DNA of 64,000 nucleotides, from NCBI GenBank assembly GCA_964447155.1, contig CAYURM010000005.1:1-64000 (forward strand). Direction: 5' to 3'. Source of the DNA: SMBSF63 sp034003545. Lineage in GTDB: Bacteria; Chloroflexota; Anaerolineae; Anaerolineales; Anaerolineaceae. The position numbers and the translations under genes are program-made. Below the pieces are notes generated by a model. The model saw only the letters and a program-made list of their open reading frames with translations. It was not told the origin of the DNA and did not search any database. Positions 16,371-24,678 of the stretch are shown in pieces (positions within the stretch are counted from its first letter, which is position 1; each line of letters begins with the position of its first letter).

Positions 16371-18008
16371 ATGGACAAAATACTTTTGGTAGAAAATGAC
16401 CCGGTCATCAGCGACTTGATTGTCCGGCAGGCATTACAAGCCGCAAATTTCGAAACTGTTGTGGTAGGCGAAGCCTCGGCTGCCATTACGCGCGTCATGC
16501 AGCAGGCTCCCGATGTGATCATCGCTGACCTGTCCCTGCCTGGACTAAGCACCCAGGATATGATCATCGCTCTCGCATCGCAAAACATTCACACCCCGGT
16601 CATTGCCCTCGCCCGCCAGGGAGACGACACGCGCATCACCCAGGCCTTTCGCCTGGGGGCAAGCGATCTGCTCATCTGGCCGTTCAATGAAACAGAAGTG
16701 CTCGCCGTGGTGGCGCGCGCCCTCAAGCAAACCCACGCCAGCCAGGAGCGTGAAATGCTGGCCCGCAGGCTCAAGGAAACCAATGTGGAATTGCAGCAGC
16801 GCGTGCGTGAATTAACCACCATCTACAACATCGGCAAAGCGGTTACCTCCATCACCGATCAATCCCTGCTGTTTGAAAAAATCCTTGATGGCGCCACCCG
16901 TGTGACCCATTCCGACCTGGGCTGGTTTCTTTTGGGTGAAGATGGAGGCAATAAATTCCGCCTGACCGCCCAACGCAACCTGCCGGACGCTCTGGCTCAG
17001 CACATCAACCAACCGTGGGACGACGGGATCAGCTCGCTGGTCTCCATGTCCGGGGAAACGCTGACCATTCACGGCGGCCCGCTAAAGCGCTTCAAAGTCG
17101 CCTCCCTGGGAGAATCTGCCATGGTCACCCCGATTAAGGCCCAAAAACAGGTGATTGGCCTGCTGGTGGTGATGCGTAAAAAGTCGGAACCCTTCATGGA
17201 AAGCGAACAGCATCTGCTGGAAGCCCTGGCCGACTATGCTTCGATCTCATTGATCAATGCCCGCCTGTTCCAGGCCGTCGAAAAACGCGCCCAAACCCTG
17301 CAGCGCGCGGCAAACAGCGCCCAGATCGGGGAGAAGATCACCAATGAAATGCTGGAGGTGGTCAAAACCACACTGCGCGGGCACCTCAACGAAACCTACC
17401 GCTCGCTGGAGAAATTAGCCAAAACACCGTTGGCGCGCTGGCACGCCAACCAGCGCCAGGAATTGGCAAACGTTGAAGAACAACTCAAAAAATTGAACCA
17501 AATTACGGAAGCGATCCAGCCCCTGCCTATCACCAATCCTGCCCAGGTAAGGGCGCAGACCAATCTGAATGATCTGGTAATAAAATCGGTCAACTACTTC
17601 CAGCATTTTGCACAGCAGAACCATGTCAGTCTGGTGGTTGAAACCCCCGAAAAACCCATAGCCGTACGCGCCGACAGCCTGCAAATCAGCCAGGTGATGA
17701 ACGGCCTGCTCAGCAATGCGATCAAATACTCCCGTCCAGGCGGTCAGGTAACCGTCCAGGTAGAACGCGCGGGGAATGGGCAGGCGCAAGTATCTATCCG
17801 GGATACCGGCACCGGCATATATGAAAAACAACTGGCCGCCATTTTTGAACCCAAAGATGACGACAAACCCAAAACCCTTCGCTTTGGTGGTTTGGGTGTA
17901 CACTTACCATTGATAGAAGAACTGATCATTGGCAACCAGGGAAAGATTTGGGCAGAAAGCCGGCCTGAGCAAGGCACAACCTTTACATTTGTATTGCCCA
18001 TTGCGTAA
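16371..18008 (+). CDS. Receiver-GAF-HATPase signalling protein with degenerate features
   Basis: The 545-residue protein begins at the ATG at 16371 because homology to a receiver domain starts at MDKILLVENDPV. The receiver (1-120) keeps Asp53 (IIADLSLPG), but the usual conserved Lys near residue 109 is replaced in LIWPFNE. A coiled coil (about 122-150), a GAF domain (about 150-305), a helical stretch and a HATPase_c domain (N-box GLLSNAIKYS, G1 DTGTGI, G2 GGLGVHL) follow. No clear H-box with phospho-acceptor His is seen in 305-400. It may therefore bind ATP without normal autophosphorylation, or take phosphate from the neighbour at 18065. It probably shares a transcript with that gene. Confidence 0.82.
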   Translation: MDKILLVENDPVISDLIVRQALQAANFETVVVGEASAAITRVMQQAPDVIIADLSLPGLSTQDMIIALASQNIHTPVIALARQGDDTRITQAFRLGASDLLIWPFNETEVLAVVARALKQTHASQEREMLARRLKETNVELQQRVRELTTIYNIGKAVTSITDQSLLFEKILDGATRVTHSDLGWFLLGEDGGNKFRLTAQRNLPDALAQHINQPWDDGISSLVSMSGETLTIHGGPLKRFKVASLGESAMVTPIKAQKQVIGLLVVMRKKSEPFMESEQHLLEALADYASISLINARLFQAVEKRAQTLQRAANSAQIGEKITNEMLEVVKTTLRGHLNETYRSLEKLAKTPLARWHANQRQELANVEEQLKKLNQITEAIQPLPITNPAQVRAQTNLNDLVIKSVNYFQHFAQQNHVSLVVETPEKPIAVRADSLQISQVMNGLLSNAIKYSRPGGQVTVQVERAGNGQAQVSIRDTGTGIYEKQLAAIFEPKDDDKPKTLRFGGLGVHLPLIEELIIGNQGKIWAESRPEQGTTFTFVLPIA

Positions 18009-18021
18009 TAGAACAGGAAAG

Positions 18022-18055
18022 CTGACAGAAGAAAGGCTTTCTTTTCAACTGTCAG
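18022..18055. other. Hairpin between the two sensor genes
   Basis: CTGACAG (18022-18028) pairs with CTGTCAG (18049-18055), and inside them AAGAAAG pairs with CTTTCTT. The hairpin sits in the 56-bp gap between the two kinase-like genes and lacks a T-tract, so an mRNA processing or attenuation role is more likely than termination. Confidence 0.5.
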
Positions 18056-18064
18056 GGGAAAACT

Positions 18065-19984
18065 ATGGCATTTCATAAACAAGAGCATATTCTTGCAATC
18101 ATCTCGGAGATAGATATTTCTTTTTTGTTGGAGCCTGTACTGAAATCATTGGGCTATCAAGTCGTCCTGTGTGATGACCAGAAAAGCGCTCACAAGCACC
18201 TCACAACCGAGACCCCCATGCTTGTCATCGTGGCAGAAAAACTAAACGATGGCAGCGGGATCGATTTCGCCCGCAGTTTTCTGCAAAAACTCCCCCTGGT
18301 GCCGGTTATCCTGCTGGCCAAAGAAAATTCGCCGGGCTTGCTCAAAACCTGTCTGAACATCGGCATTCATAATACCCTGGCCATGCCGCTTACCGCAGAG
18401 GACATTAAAACTGTGGTCATGGGCAGCATCAACAAAGCCCGCCAAACGCGCGAGTGGGTTCTGCTGGAAGGGAAACGCGCGACCGCCAGCCTGAAAGAAC
18501 AGGTGGATGAGCTGCAAACCCTGACGCGCCTGGGCCAATCGATCAACCGCTCCCTGAATTTAAACAATGTGCTTACCTCGGTAGTCGATATTGCTGTTGA
18601 CTTGACCCATGCGGAAGAAGGCAGTCTTTTGCTGCTGGATGAAGACACAAACGAGTTGTATATTCGTGCTTCGCGAAATTTTCAGGAAGAGTTTGTGCGC
18701 ACTTTCCGCCTGCCTACAGAAGATACCCTGGCGGGCACCGTGCTGCAAAGCGGCCAGCCCATGCTGATCGACGAAAATACCCCGCAGAAGATTAAAACTT
18801 CCTATCTGGTGTACAGCCTCATCTACGTTCCCATCCAGATTGGCGGACAGGTGATCGGGATCCTCGGCGTGGACAACCGCTCGAAGAGCCGGGCTTTTAA
18901 TCGGAGAGACGTCAAGCTGCTTTCGGCCATTGCCGAATATGCTGCTACCGCCATCGAAAATGCCCGCCTGTACACCGCCGCGGTCCTCGAACGCAATAAA
19001 CTGGAAACCCTGCTGACGCGCATTCAGGACGGGGTGATCGTCTTTGACCAGCAGCGCAAATTGATGCTGGTCAATCAGGCGGCCAAATCTGCCTTCGATT
19101 TGTCAGGTCATCTCGCCGGGCAAATCTTCCAAAACGTATTCACGGACCCGGACCTGCTGCAGCTGGCAGAAGACGCAGAAAATAACCGCTTCAATCATGC
19201 CGAACTGACCATTAAGGACGGCCGAGTCTTCAACGTTCAGACCACTGCCATCCCGGATGTGGGTCTGGCAATTACGATGAATGACATCACCTACCTGAAA
19301 AAAATGGATGAGATTAAAAGCGATTTCGTCAATGCCATCTCACATGATCTGCGCTCACCGCTGACCGCCATCATGGGCTATATCGATCTCATCGACCGGG
19401 TCGGGCCGCTGAACAAAACTCAGGAGGAATTTATTGCCCGGGTACAAACCAGCACGCAGAGCATCACCAGCCTGGTGGATGATCTGCTCAATCTCGGCAA
19501 GATCGAATCCGGATTCGACGGCCAAAACGAAAAAATCTATCTGAATCAGTTGATCCACTTCATCGTGGACGGCTTCCAATACCGGATTATCGAAAAACGT
19601 TTTAATATCGTCCTGGACCTGCCTGCAGAAATGCCGCCCATCTTTGCCAACCCCTCCCAACTTCGGCAGGTGATCGAAAACCTGCTGGACAACGCTTTCA
19701 AATACACCCCGCCCGGCGGAAAAATCATTATCCAGGCAAAAGTGGAACAACACCAGATCATCCTTGAAGTAAAAGACAGCGGGATTGGTATCTCGCCGAT
19801 TGACCTGCCGCATGTCTTCGATAAATTCTATCGTGCGGGAAACGTAGGCGGCATCACCGGCACCGGGTTGGGCCTGGCAATTGTCAAATCAATCATTGAC
19901 AATCATCATGGCCGCATCTGGGTAGAATCTGCTCCCGGGGAAGGCACCACGGTCACCGTTGTGTTTCCGGTGGTGGAAGAATAA
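18065..19984 (+). CDS. Hybrid sensor histidine kinase (pseudo-receiver, GAF, PAS, HisKA, HATPase)
   Basis: The 639-residue soluble kinase has, in order, a receiver-like domain (1-125), a GAF domain (about 155-305), a PAS domain (about 315-410), a HisKA dimerisation domain with His427 (NAISHDLRSPLTAI) and a HATPase_c domain (NLLDNAFKYTPPGG, DSGIGI, GTGLGLAIV). In the receiver the position expected to be Asp falls in MLVIVAEKL, so it cannot be phosphorylated in the normal way. No transmembrane segment is seen, so the signal is cytoplasmic. No DNA-binding output gene is adjacent. The protein at 16371 is its likely partner. Confidence 0.88.
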   Translation: MAFHKQEHILAIISEIDISFLLEPVLKSLGYQVVLCDDQKSAHKHLTTETPMLVIVAEKLNDGSGIDFARSFLQKLPLVPVILLAKENSPGLLKTCLNIGIHNTLAMPLTAEDIKTVVMGSINKARQTREWVLLEGKRATASLKEQVDELQTLTRLGQSINRSLNLNNVLTSVVDIAVDLTHAEEGSLLLLDEDTNELYIRASRNFQEEFVRTFRLPTEDTLAGTVLQSGQPMLIDENTPQKIKTSYLVYSLIYVPIQIGGQVIGILGVDNRSKSRAFNRRDVKLLSAIAEYAATAIENARLYTAAVLERNKLETLLTRIQDGVIVFDQQRKLMLVNQAAKSAFDLSGHLAGQIFQNVFTDPDLLQLAEDAENNRFNHAELTIKDGRVFNVQTTAIPDVGLAITMNDITYLKKMDEIKSDFVNAISHDLRSPLTAIMGYIDLIDRVGPLNKTQEEFIARVQTSTQSITSLVDDLLNLGKIESGFDGQNEKIYLNQLIHFIVDGFQYRIIEKRFNIVLDLPAEMPPIFANPSQLRQVIENLLDNAFKYTPPGGKIIIQAKVEQHQIILEVKDSGIGISPIDLPHVFDKFYRAGNVGGITGTGLGLAIVKSIIDNHHGRIWVESAPGEGTTVTVVFPVVEE

Positions 19985-20256
19985 TTTCTCCTGATTAAAC
20001 GGCCAGCCTCCGTTGTTGCCAACGGAGGCGCTCGCCAAAGGAGGAAAATAAGAAAAATCTTATCACCAACTACGGAAATCCTATCTCCACTAAAATTCTA
20101 CTCGATCCATCCCATTCCTGCCACAGCCAAAGGTCACAAAAACACAATGACGTTTTACCTGATTGGCATGCGCCTGTAAGGGGAGTCTTGCCTTAACAAT
20201 GGAAAGCAGCTGCCCAGCAGGGGGAGTGGACAGCCCACCCTGCTGCTATCAATCGC
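19985..20256. other. Intergenic region with two hairpins
   Basis: No gene is visible. GCCTCCGTT/AACGGAGGC (20006-20029, 6-nt loop) may end the sensor-kinase transcript although it lacks a T-tract. CAGCAGGG/CCCTGCTG (20215-20245, 15-nt loop) lies just upstream of the pncB promoter. Confidence 0.5.
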
Positions 20257-20284
20257 TTGACATGCCAAAGGAAATTAGTATAAT
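20257..20284 (+). promoter_or_regulatory. Consensus promoter of the nicotinate phosphoribosyltransferase gene
   Basis: Perfect TTGACA (20257-20262) and TATAAT (20279-20284) hexamers are separated by 16 bp. The predicted start near 20291 lies inside the palindrome at 20284-20304, which suggests strong transcription held down by a repressor. Confidence 0.85.
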
Positions 20285-20304
20285 TAGTGTATATATGACA
20301 CTAA
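20284..20304. promoter_or_regulatory. Palindromic operator at the pncB start site
   Basis: TTAGTGT, seven bases and ACACTAA form a perfect inverted repeat that overlaps the last base of the -10 box and the predicted transcription start. This is the expected place for repressor binding. A regulator of NAD metabolism such as an NrtR- or NiaR-type protein is an attractive guess, but no regulator gene is in the window. Confidence 0.65.
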
Positions 20305-20331
20305 CGACCCACCACCAAAAAGAGGACTGGT

Positions 20332-21675
20332 ATGAGCATTTTTGACGGCAAGAGATTAACCAATGAAACCTTCAAACTGGATGTAGACCGCATGCGGCAC
20401 GGCTGGTATTCCGACAAGTATTTTGTCAACATTGCTCAAATGTTGACCATATTGGCAGCCAACGGCTACCGCTATCAGGGACAGCACGATAACCTGCCGC
20501 CCGGTTTTTCGCCGGAAAATGTCGCCTGCGGAGACATTGAAGTCGAAATGCAATGGTTCACCCGCCACAAAGGCGCCACGATCGTGGTCGGGGTGGACAA
20601 GGCCCTCGCTATGCTGCGCCACTCCACCGGCTATTTTGAAGGGGATAAGTTTATTGATACTTCCAACAAACTGGAAGTGTGGGCTGTGCAGGATGGCTAT
20701 AAGGTTCACAGCAACGGCGATCCTTTAACCATCCAACCCGTGATCCGCGTGCGCGGCCGCTACCGCGATTTTGCCCTGCTGGAAACCACTACTTTGGGCA
20801 TCCTGGCCCGCTCCAGCCGGGTGGCGACCAATGTATACGAAACCCTGATCGCGGCGCGAGGCAAACCGCTGCTCTTCTTCCCGGCTCGTTTTGACGTGCA
20901 TGAAGTCCAGGCAGCCGACGGCTATGCCTATCATCTTGCCTTGCAGCGCTTCAACATGGATTATGCCAATAAACTGGGCGCATTCATCTCCACCGATGCC
21001 CAGGGCGACTGGTGGGGCGGGGCTGGCGGGGGCACAGTCGCCCATGCTGCCATCGCATCCTTCCTCGGCGACACCGCCGAAGCCATGCTTGCTTTTTCCG
21101 AGGTGCTGCCTGTGGACATCCCCCGGATTGCCCTGGTGGACTTCAATAACGACAGTGTCACCGAATCGCTGCGGGTGTGCAAAAGCATGTTTGACCGCTA
21201 CCGCGAGTTGATCGCCGCCGAAAAAGAGGCAGATGCGCAGCGCTACAAGCTGTATGGCGTGCGCCTGGATACCAGCGCTTCCCTGCGGGATGTATCCGTG
21301 CCGCCGCTGGGCGACCCCACGCTGGATCTGGGGGTAAACCCCCGGCTGGTGTTCCTGGTTCGGCAGGCACTGGATGCCGCCTGGGTCGACTGGAATCTGC
21401 CGCAAGAATGGCAGGAGGAGGCACGCAAGTTCTGCCAGGCGGTCAAGATCGTAGTGTCAGGCGGGTTCAATCCGGAACGGATTACCCGCTTTGAGAAACT
21501 TGGCGTACCGGTAGATATCTATGCAGTCGGATCATCGCTGTTTGACAACTACGGCCCCACCCGCACCGACTATACCGCCGATGTGGTACGGGTTAAAGTT
21601 GAGGGTGAATGGGTTGACCTCGCCAAAGTCGGGCGTCAGGCGCGCGACAACCCCGACCTGGAACGGGTGTGGTAG
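20332..21675 (+). CDS. pncB: Nicotinate phosphoribosyltransferase
   Basis: The 447-residue enzyme makes nicotinate mononucleotide from nicotinate, PRPP and ATP (EC 6.3.4.21), the salvage entry to NAD. Family signatures include the N-terminal YSDKYFVNIAQML, GGGTVAHAAIASFLGD in the middle, LVDFNNDSVTESL, and the phosphate-binding C-terminal VSGGFNPERITRFEKLGVP followed by AVGSSLF. A nicotinamide enzyme of the same superfamily is less likely given the N-terminal block. It is monocistronic, with its own consensus promoter and palindromic operator. Confidence 0.9.
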   Translation: MSIFDGKRLTNETFKLDVDRMRHGWYSDKYFVNIAQMLTILAANGYRYQGQHDNLPPGFSPENVACGDIEVEMQWFTRHKGATIVVGVDKALAMLRHSTGYFEGDKFIDTSNKLEVWAVQDGYKVHSNGDPLTIQPVIRVRGRYRDFALLETTTLGILARSSRVATNVYETLIAARGKPLLFFPARFDVHEVQAADGYAYHLALQRFNMDYANKLGAFISTDAQGDWWGGAGGGTVAHAAIASFLGDTAEAMLAFSEVLPVDIPRIALVDFNNDSVTESLRVCKSMFDRYRELIAAEKEADAQRYKLYGVRLDTSASLRDVSVPPLGDPTLDLGVNPRLVFLVRQALDAAWVDWNLPQEWQEEARKFCQAVKIVVSGGFNPERITRFEKLGVPVDIYAVGSSLFDNYGPTRTDYTADVVRVKVEGEWVDLAKVGRQARDNPDLERVW

Positions 21676-21735
21676 CTCAGCCAGTAAACCGCGGTTGGGC
21701 CAGTTTAATTTTTCAGAAATCCCAGGCCGGTAGTT

Positions 21736-21875
21736 GTAGGGTGCGTTCGTAGTTGAACGCACCAAAATTTACCTTTGGTTTTGAATGGTTCTGAAGTGGA
21801 GCTTGTTGATTGGTGCGTTGCCGCTTCCCTGCTTGGCAGGGACTTCGTCCGCGGCTAACGCACCCTACGCGTGAC
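21736..21875. repeat. MITE-like repeat, copy A
   Basis: The element is bounded by 12-bp terminal inverted repeats, GTAGGGTGCGTT at 21736-21747 and AACGCACCCTAC at 21857-21868, with further GGTGCGTT/AACGCACC pairs inside. Bases 21748-21875 are identical, in inverted orientation, to 59312-59439. It has no coding capacity, and no clear target-site duplication is visible. The remaining gap 21876-22134 before the next gene is AT-rich and otherwise featureless. Confidence 0.88.
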
Positions 21876-22134
21876 AGATTTGTAGACAAAAATTACTACT
21901 TGTTTCGTGCAGGATAATCTCATTCGCCGCTCGGCTCCATTGACAACGCTGAGCAGTTACAAAAATTCTAAAAAATGTCTCACCCGGCCCATTTTCCCCG
22001 CTCAGGAACTTATCCAGAGCGGGGAACGTCTTATAAGTATGGGGAGCATCCCCCATTGACAGGCTGTTTGGCCTGGTTAATAATGAATCATAAGCGTCCC
22101 GGCGCATGCGCGCGGGATGGAAAAGGAGAAAGAA

Positions 22135-23460
22135 ATGAATGTTCGTAAAATATTTGGCGTTTTATTGCTGCTGACCTTTACCCTGGCGGCATGCGGCCCG
22201 CAGCCGGTCATAGAGACCCCTGCCCCGCCACAGGAAATCCAGCCGCCCACTGCTGCCCCCACGGAAGAACCGACCATTGTTCCCTTGCAGATCGACCTGA
22301 ACAAACTCGAAAACACCACCTATCAGGGCATCTACGAAGAAGCAGTCCCCCTGACCGATGGCGTATATGAAGGCGAACCCGTTACCGAAGGATCGGCCTT
22401 GCGGCCCCTCGTAACTTTGATCCCGGAAATCGTTGCTTTTGGCGATCTCAACGGCGATGGCGTCGAAGACGCAGTCGTCGTCCTGACCGAAAATTCCGGC
22501 GGCAGCGGCAGCTTTGTTTATTTGGCAGCTGTGGTCAATGATATGGGCGTACTCAAAAATATTGCCACCTTGTTATTGGGCGACCGTGTTTTTCCAAGCC
22601 AGATTACCATTGCCGATCAGCAAATTGTGGTTGAAATGCTCACCCACAGCGACAGCGATCCCTTGTGCTGCCCCAGCCTGGAAGTACGCAATACCTACGC
22701 CTTAAAGTGGACGTTGGAAAAGATGGACTCGGAAACCCTCTCAGAGGTCGTCATGCCCGATAGCTTGCAAAACACGAAGTGGGTCGCCAGCGGCATCTTC
22801 GTCGATGGCGAAATGACCACCAACCCGCTGGATTCGAAAATCACTGCCCAGTTTGAAGACGGACGTATCAGCGGTCAATCCGCCTGTAATCAATATTCCG
22901 CCGACTATACCCTGGAAGAAAATAACAGTATTAATTTCAGTGCCTCCATGAGTACGCTGATGGCCTGCGAGCCTGCCGTCAACCAGCGGGAGCAGGAATT
23001 CCTGACTGCCCTGCAAGCCGTTACCCGTTATCGCATGGATGAAAACACTTTGGAATTGCTGGATGCCAACGGCGATGTGCAGATTGCCTGGCAAACCCGG
23101 GCGGAAGCGGCTGTGCCCGCCGAATTACTCAATACCGTCTGGCGGTGGACAGCCTACGAAGACACGGCTGGACTGAATGACATTACCGTGCCCGACCCTT
23201 CCAAATACACCCTGGAATTTCAGGCCGATGGCTCCGTCCTCATTCAGGCGGATTGCAACCGCGCGACAGGCAGCGTCAACATCGAGAACGGCAGCCTCAA
23301 CTATATCCCCGGTCTTACGACCCTGGCAGCCTGTGGGCCTGATTCCCTGTATGACCAGTTTCTTGCCAAACTCAATGATTCCGCCACGTATGTACTTCAG
23401 GATGGTCAGTTATTCCTGAACCTGAAGATGGATGCGGGCAATATGGTATTTGCGCCGTAA
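22135..23460 (+). CDS. Lipoprotein with two META (HslJ-like) domains
   Basis: The 441-residue protein is exported and lipid-anchored: the signal peptide ends TLAAC (Cys20), followed by a Pro-rich linker. Residues 50-205 include FGDLNGDGVEDAVVVL, a calcium-binding-like FG-GAP-type stretch. Two META domains follow (about 210-325 and 335-441), each with the NTxW...G.....CN pattern and a later AC motif. META domains occur in HslJ and secreted proteins of unclear function. The ATG at 22135 is chosen over one six codons earlier because an AAGGAG box lies just ahead of it. A strong terminator follows. Confidence 0.85.
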   Translation: MNVRKIFGVLLLLTFTLAACGPQPVIETPAPPQEIQPPTAAPTEEPTIVPLQIDLNKLENTTYQGIYEEAVPLTDGVYEGEPVTEGSALRPLVTLIPEIVAFGDLNGDGVEDAVVVLTENSGGSGSFVYLAAVVNDMGVLKNIATLLLGDRVFPSQITIADQQIVVEMLTHSDSDPLCCPSLEVRNTYALKWTLEKMDSETLSEVVMPDSLQNTKWVASGIFVDGEMTTNPLDSKITAQFEDGRISGQSACNQYSADYTLEENNSINFSASMSTLMACEPAVNQREQEFLTALQAVTRYRMDENTLELLDANGDVQIAWQTRAEAAVPAELLNTVWRWTAYEDTAGLNDITVPDPSKYTLEFQADGSVLIQADCNRATGSVNIENGSLNYIPGLTTLAACGPDSLYDQFLAKLNDSATYVLQDGQLFLNLKMDAGNMVFAP

Positions 23461-23512
23461 AAAGATTTTGTAGTGGAAACGGCAACGAGCGCATCTTCCC
23501 GTTAAATAAAAA

Positions 23513-23545
23513 AAAAGGCTGTCCGCACCGGACAGCCTTTTATCT
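23513..23545. terminator. Rho-independent terminator
   Basis: GGCTGTCC and GGACAGCC form an 8-bp GC-rich stem around GCACC, extended by A-runs on the left and T-runs on the right to a 12-bp stem. It ends the META lipoprotein transcript and can also act on the opposite strand. Confidence 0.92.
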
Positions 23546-23669
23546 TTCATCCTGACAGGTAAGATATCATACCCGTAGGGGTAAACCTGTCCGTATCCTG
23601 TTGATTGTGGTGAGAGGGTCAATTGGTAAAGGTGTTAACGCGGTGTGAAGGAGAAGAAAGGCACTTGTT

Positions 23670-23730
23670 TTGACGAAGCTGTTCGTCAACCTGAGTTTTT
23701 ACGGGTTTCTGTAACGACTGAAGTCGTTAC
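23670..23730. repeat. Paired palindromes, second copy
   Basis: TTGACGAA-gctg-TTCGTCAA (23670-23689) and GTAACGACTGAAGTCGTTAC (23711-23730) are the same two motifs as at 5772-5831, in reversed order and with ACCTGAGT between them. They lie between the META lipoprotein gene and prmA, which converge here. Confidence 0.75.
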
Positions 23731-23754
23731 TACAATCACCTCTGGTTAAAAAAA

Positions 23755-24678
23755 TTACTTTTGATACACTAGCGAGACCCAGTCCTTCATCTGCGCACGG
23801 TCAATCAGTGTCAGGCCATCCGCCTGGGCGGCAGCGCGGATGCGCTCTTCCTGCTCGTCCAGAATGCCAGAGAGGATCAGCGTGCCGCCCTCGGCGGTCA
23901 GCTTTGCCAGCCCGGCTTCAAACAAACGCAGGATGATCACCGCCAGAATATTGACCAGCACCACCGGTGATTCGGTCAGCGAGAAATTGCCGTCCAGCAC
24001 TTCCTCCACCGACCCCTGACCGATCTCCATCCCCCCGAAAACGCGGTTAAATTCAGCATTACTGCGGGTGGCCTTGACCGATTCAATGTCAATATCCACC
24101 GCCAAAGCATGGCTGGCACCCAGCTTTAGTGCGGCGATGGAAAGAATCCCGGAACCACAGCCGATATCCAGCACCGGCTCACCGGGACGTACGTATTTTT
24201 CGATCATCTCCAGGCAAAGCTGGGTAGTGGGGTGTGTCCCCGTACCAAAGGCCATGCTGGGGTCAATATGGATGGGAATTCGTGCGGGGTCTTTGGCTTC
24301 AATCCAGGCCGGCAGCACCATCAATCGCTGTCCGACGGGGATAGGCCGGTAATGCACTTTCCAGGCTGTCATCCAGTCCTGGTCTTCAATTGTACGGTAT
24401 GCAGGCTGCGGGAGAGGTTGGATGCGGCTTAAATACCACAGGGCCTGTTCCAGCCGCTGGCGGCGTTCTTCAAGGGTTTCATCCACGGGCAGGAAGCCAA
24501 ACACCCGCACCATCGGCAGCGGCGTGCCGGGGTCGTCCACATCCAGGCAGGTGATGCCGTTCTCAACCACGGCACCGCCCTCAGCATAACGCGTGATCAC
24601 GTCTGCCACAGCTTCGGCCAGCTCACCGTCTACTTCCAGCGAGATTTCCAGCCAGCGCTGCTCAGCCACCAAACGCAT
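23755..24678 (-). CDS. prmA: Ribosomal protein L11 methyltransferase
   Basis: The 307-residue AdoMet-dependent enzyme trimethylates ribosomal protein L11. It has the N-terminal WLEISLEVDGELAEAVADVI substrate-recognition domain and the Rossmann motif PVLDIGCGSGILSIAALKLGA, preceded by DPSMAFGTGTHPTTQLCLEM, which is characteristic of PrmA. An ATG at 24678 gives the normal length; a TTG at 24717 is possible. The gene overlaps the end of dnaJ by 17 bp. The dnaJ-prmA order is widespread in bacteria. Confidence 0.93.
   Translation of the reverse strand: MRLVAEQRWLEISLEVDGELAEAVADVITRYAEGGAVVENGITCLDVDDPGTPLPMVRVFGFLPVDETLEERRQRLEQALWYLSRIQPLPQPAYRTIEDQDWMTAWKVHYRPIPVGQRLMVLPAWIEAKDPARIPIHIDPSMAFGTGTHPTTQLCLEMIEKYVRPGEPVLDIGCGSGILSIAALKLGASHALAVDIDIESVKATRSNAEFNRVFGGMEIGQGSVEEVLDGNFSLTESPVVLVNILAVIILRLFEAGLAKLTAEGGTLILSGILDEQEERIRAAAQADGLTLIDRAQMKDWVSLVYQK

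Noticed and set aside
21949..21962. CTGAGCAGTTACAA shared between 21949 and the hepT tail at about 59457
   Set aside because: Fourteen matching bases outside the main repeat could be a further small repeat or chance. It is too short to call and slightly weakens the HepT C-terminus reading.
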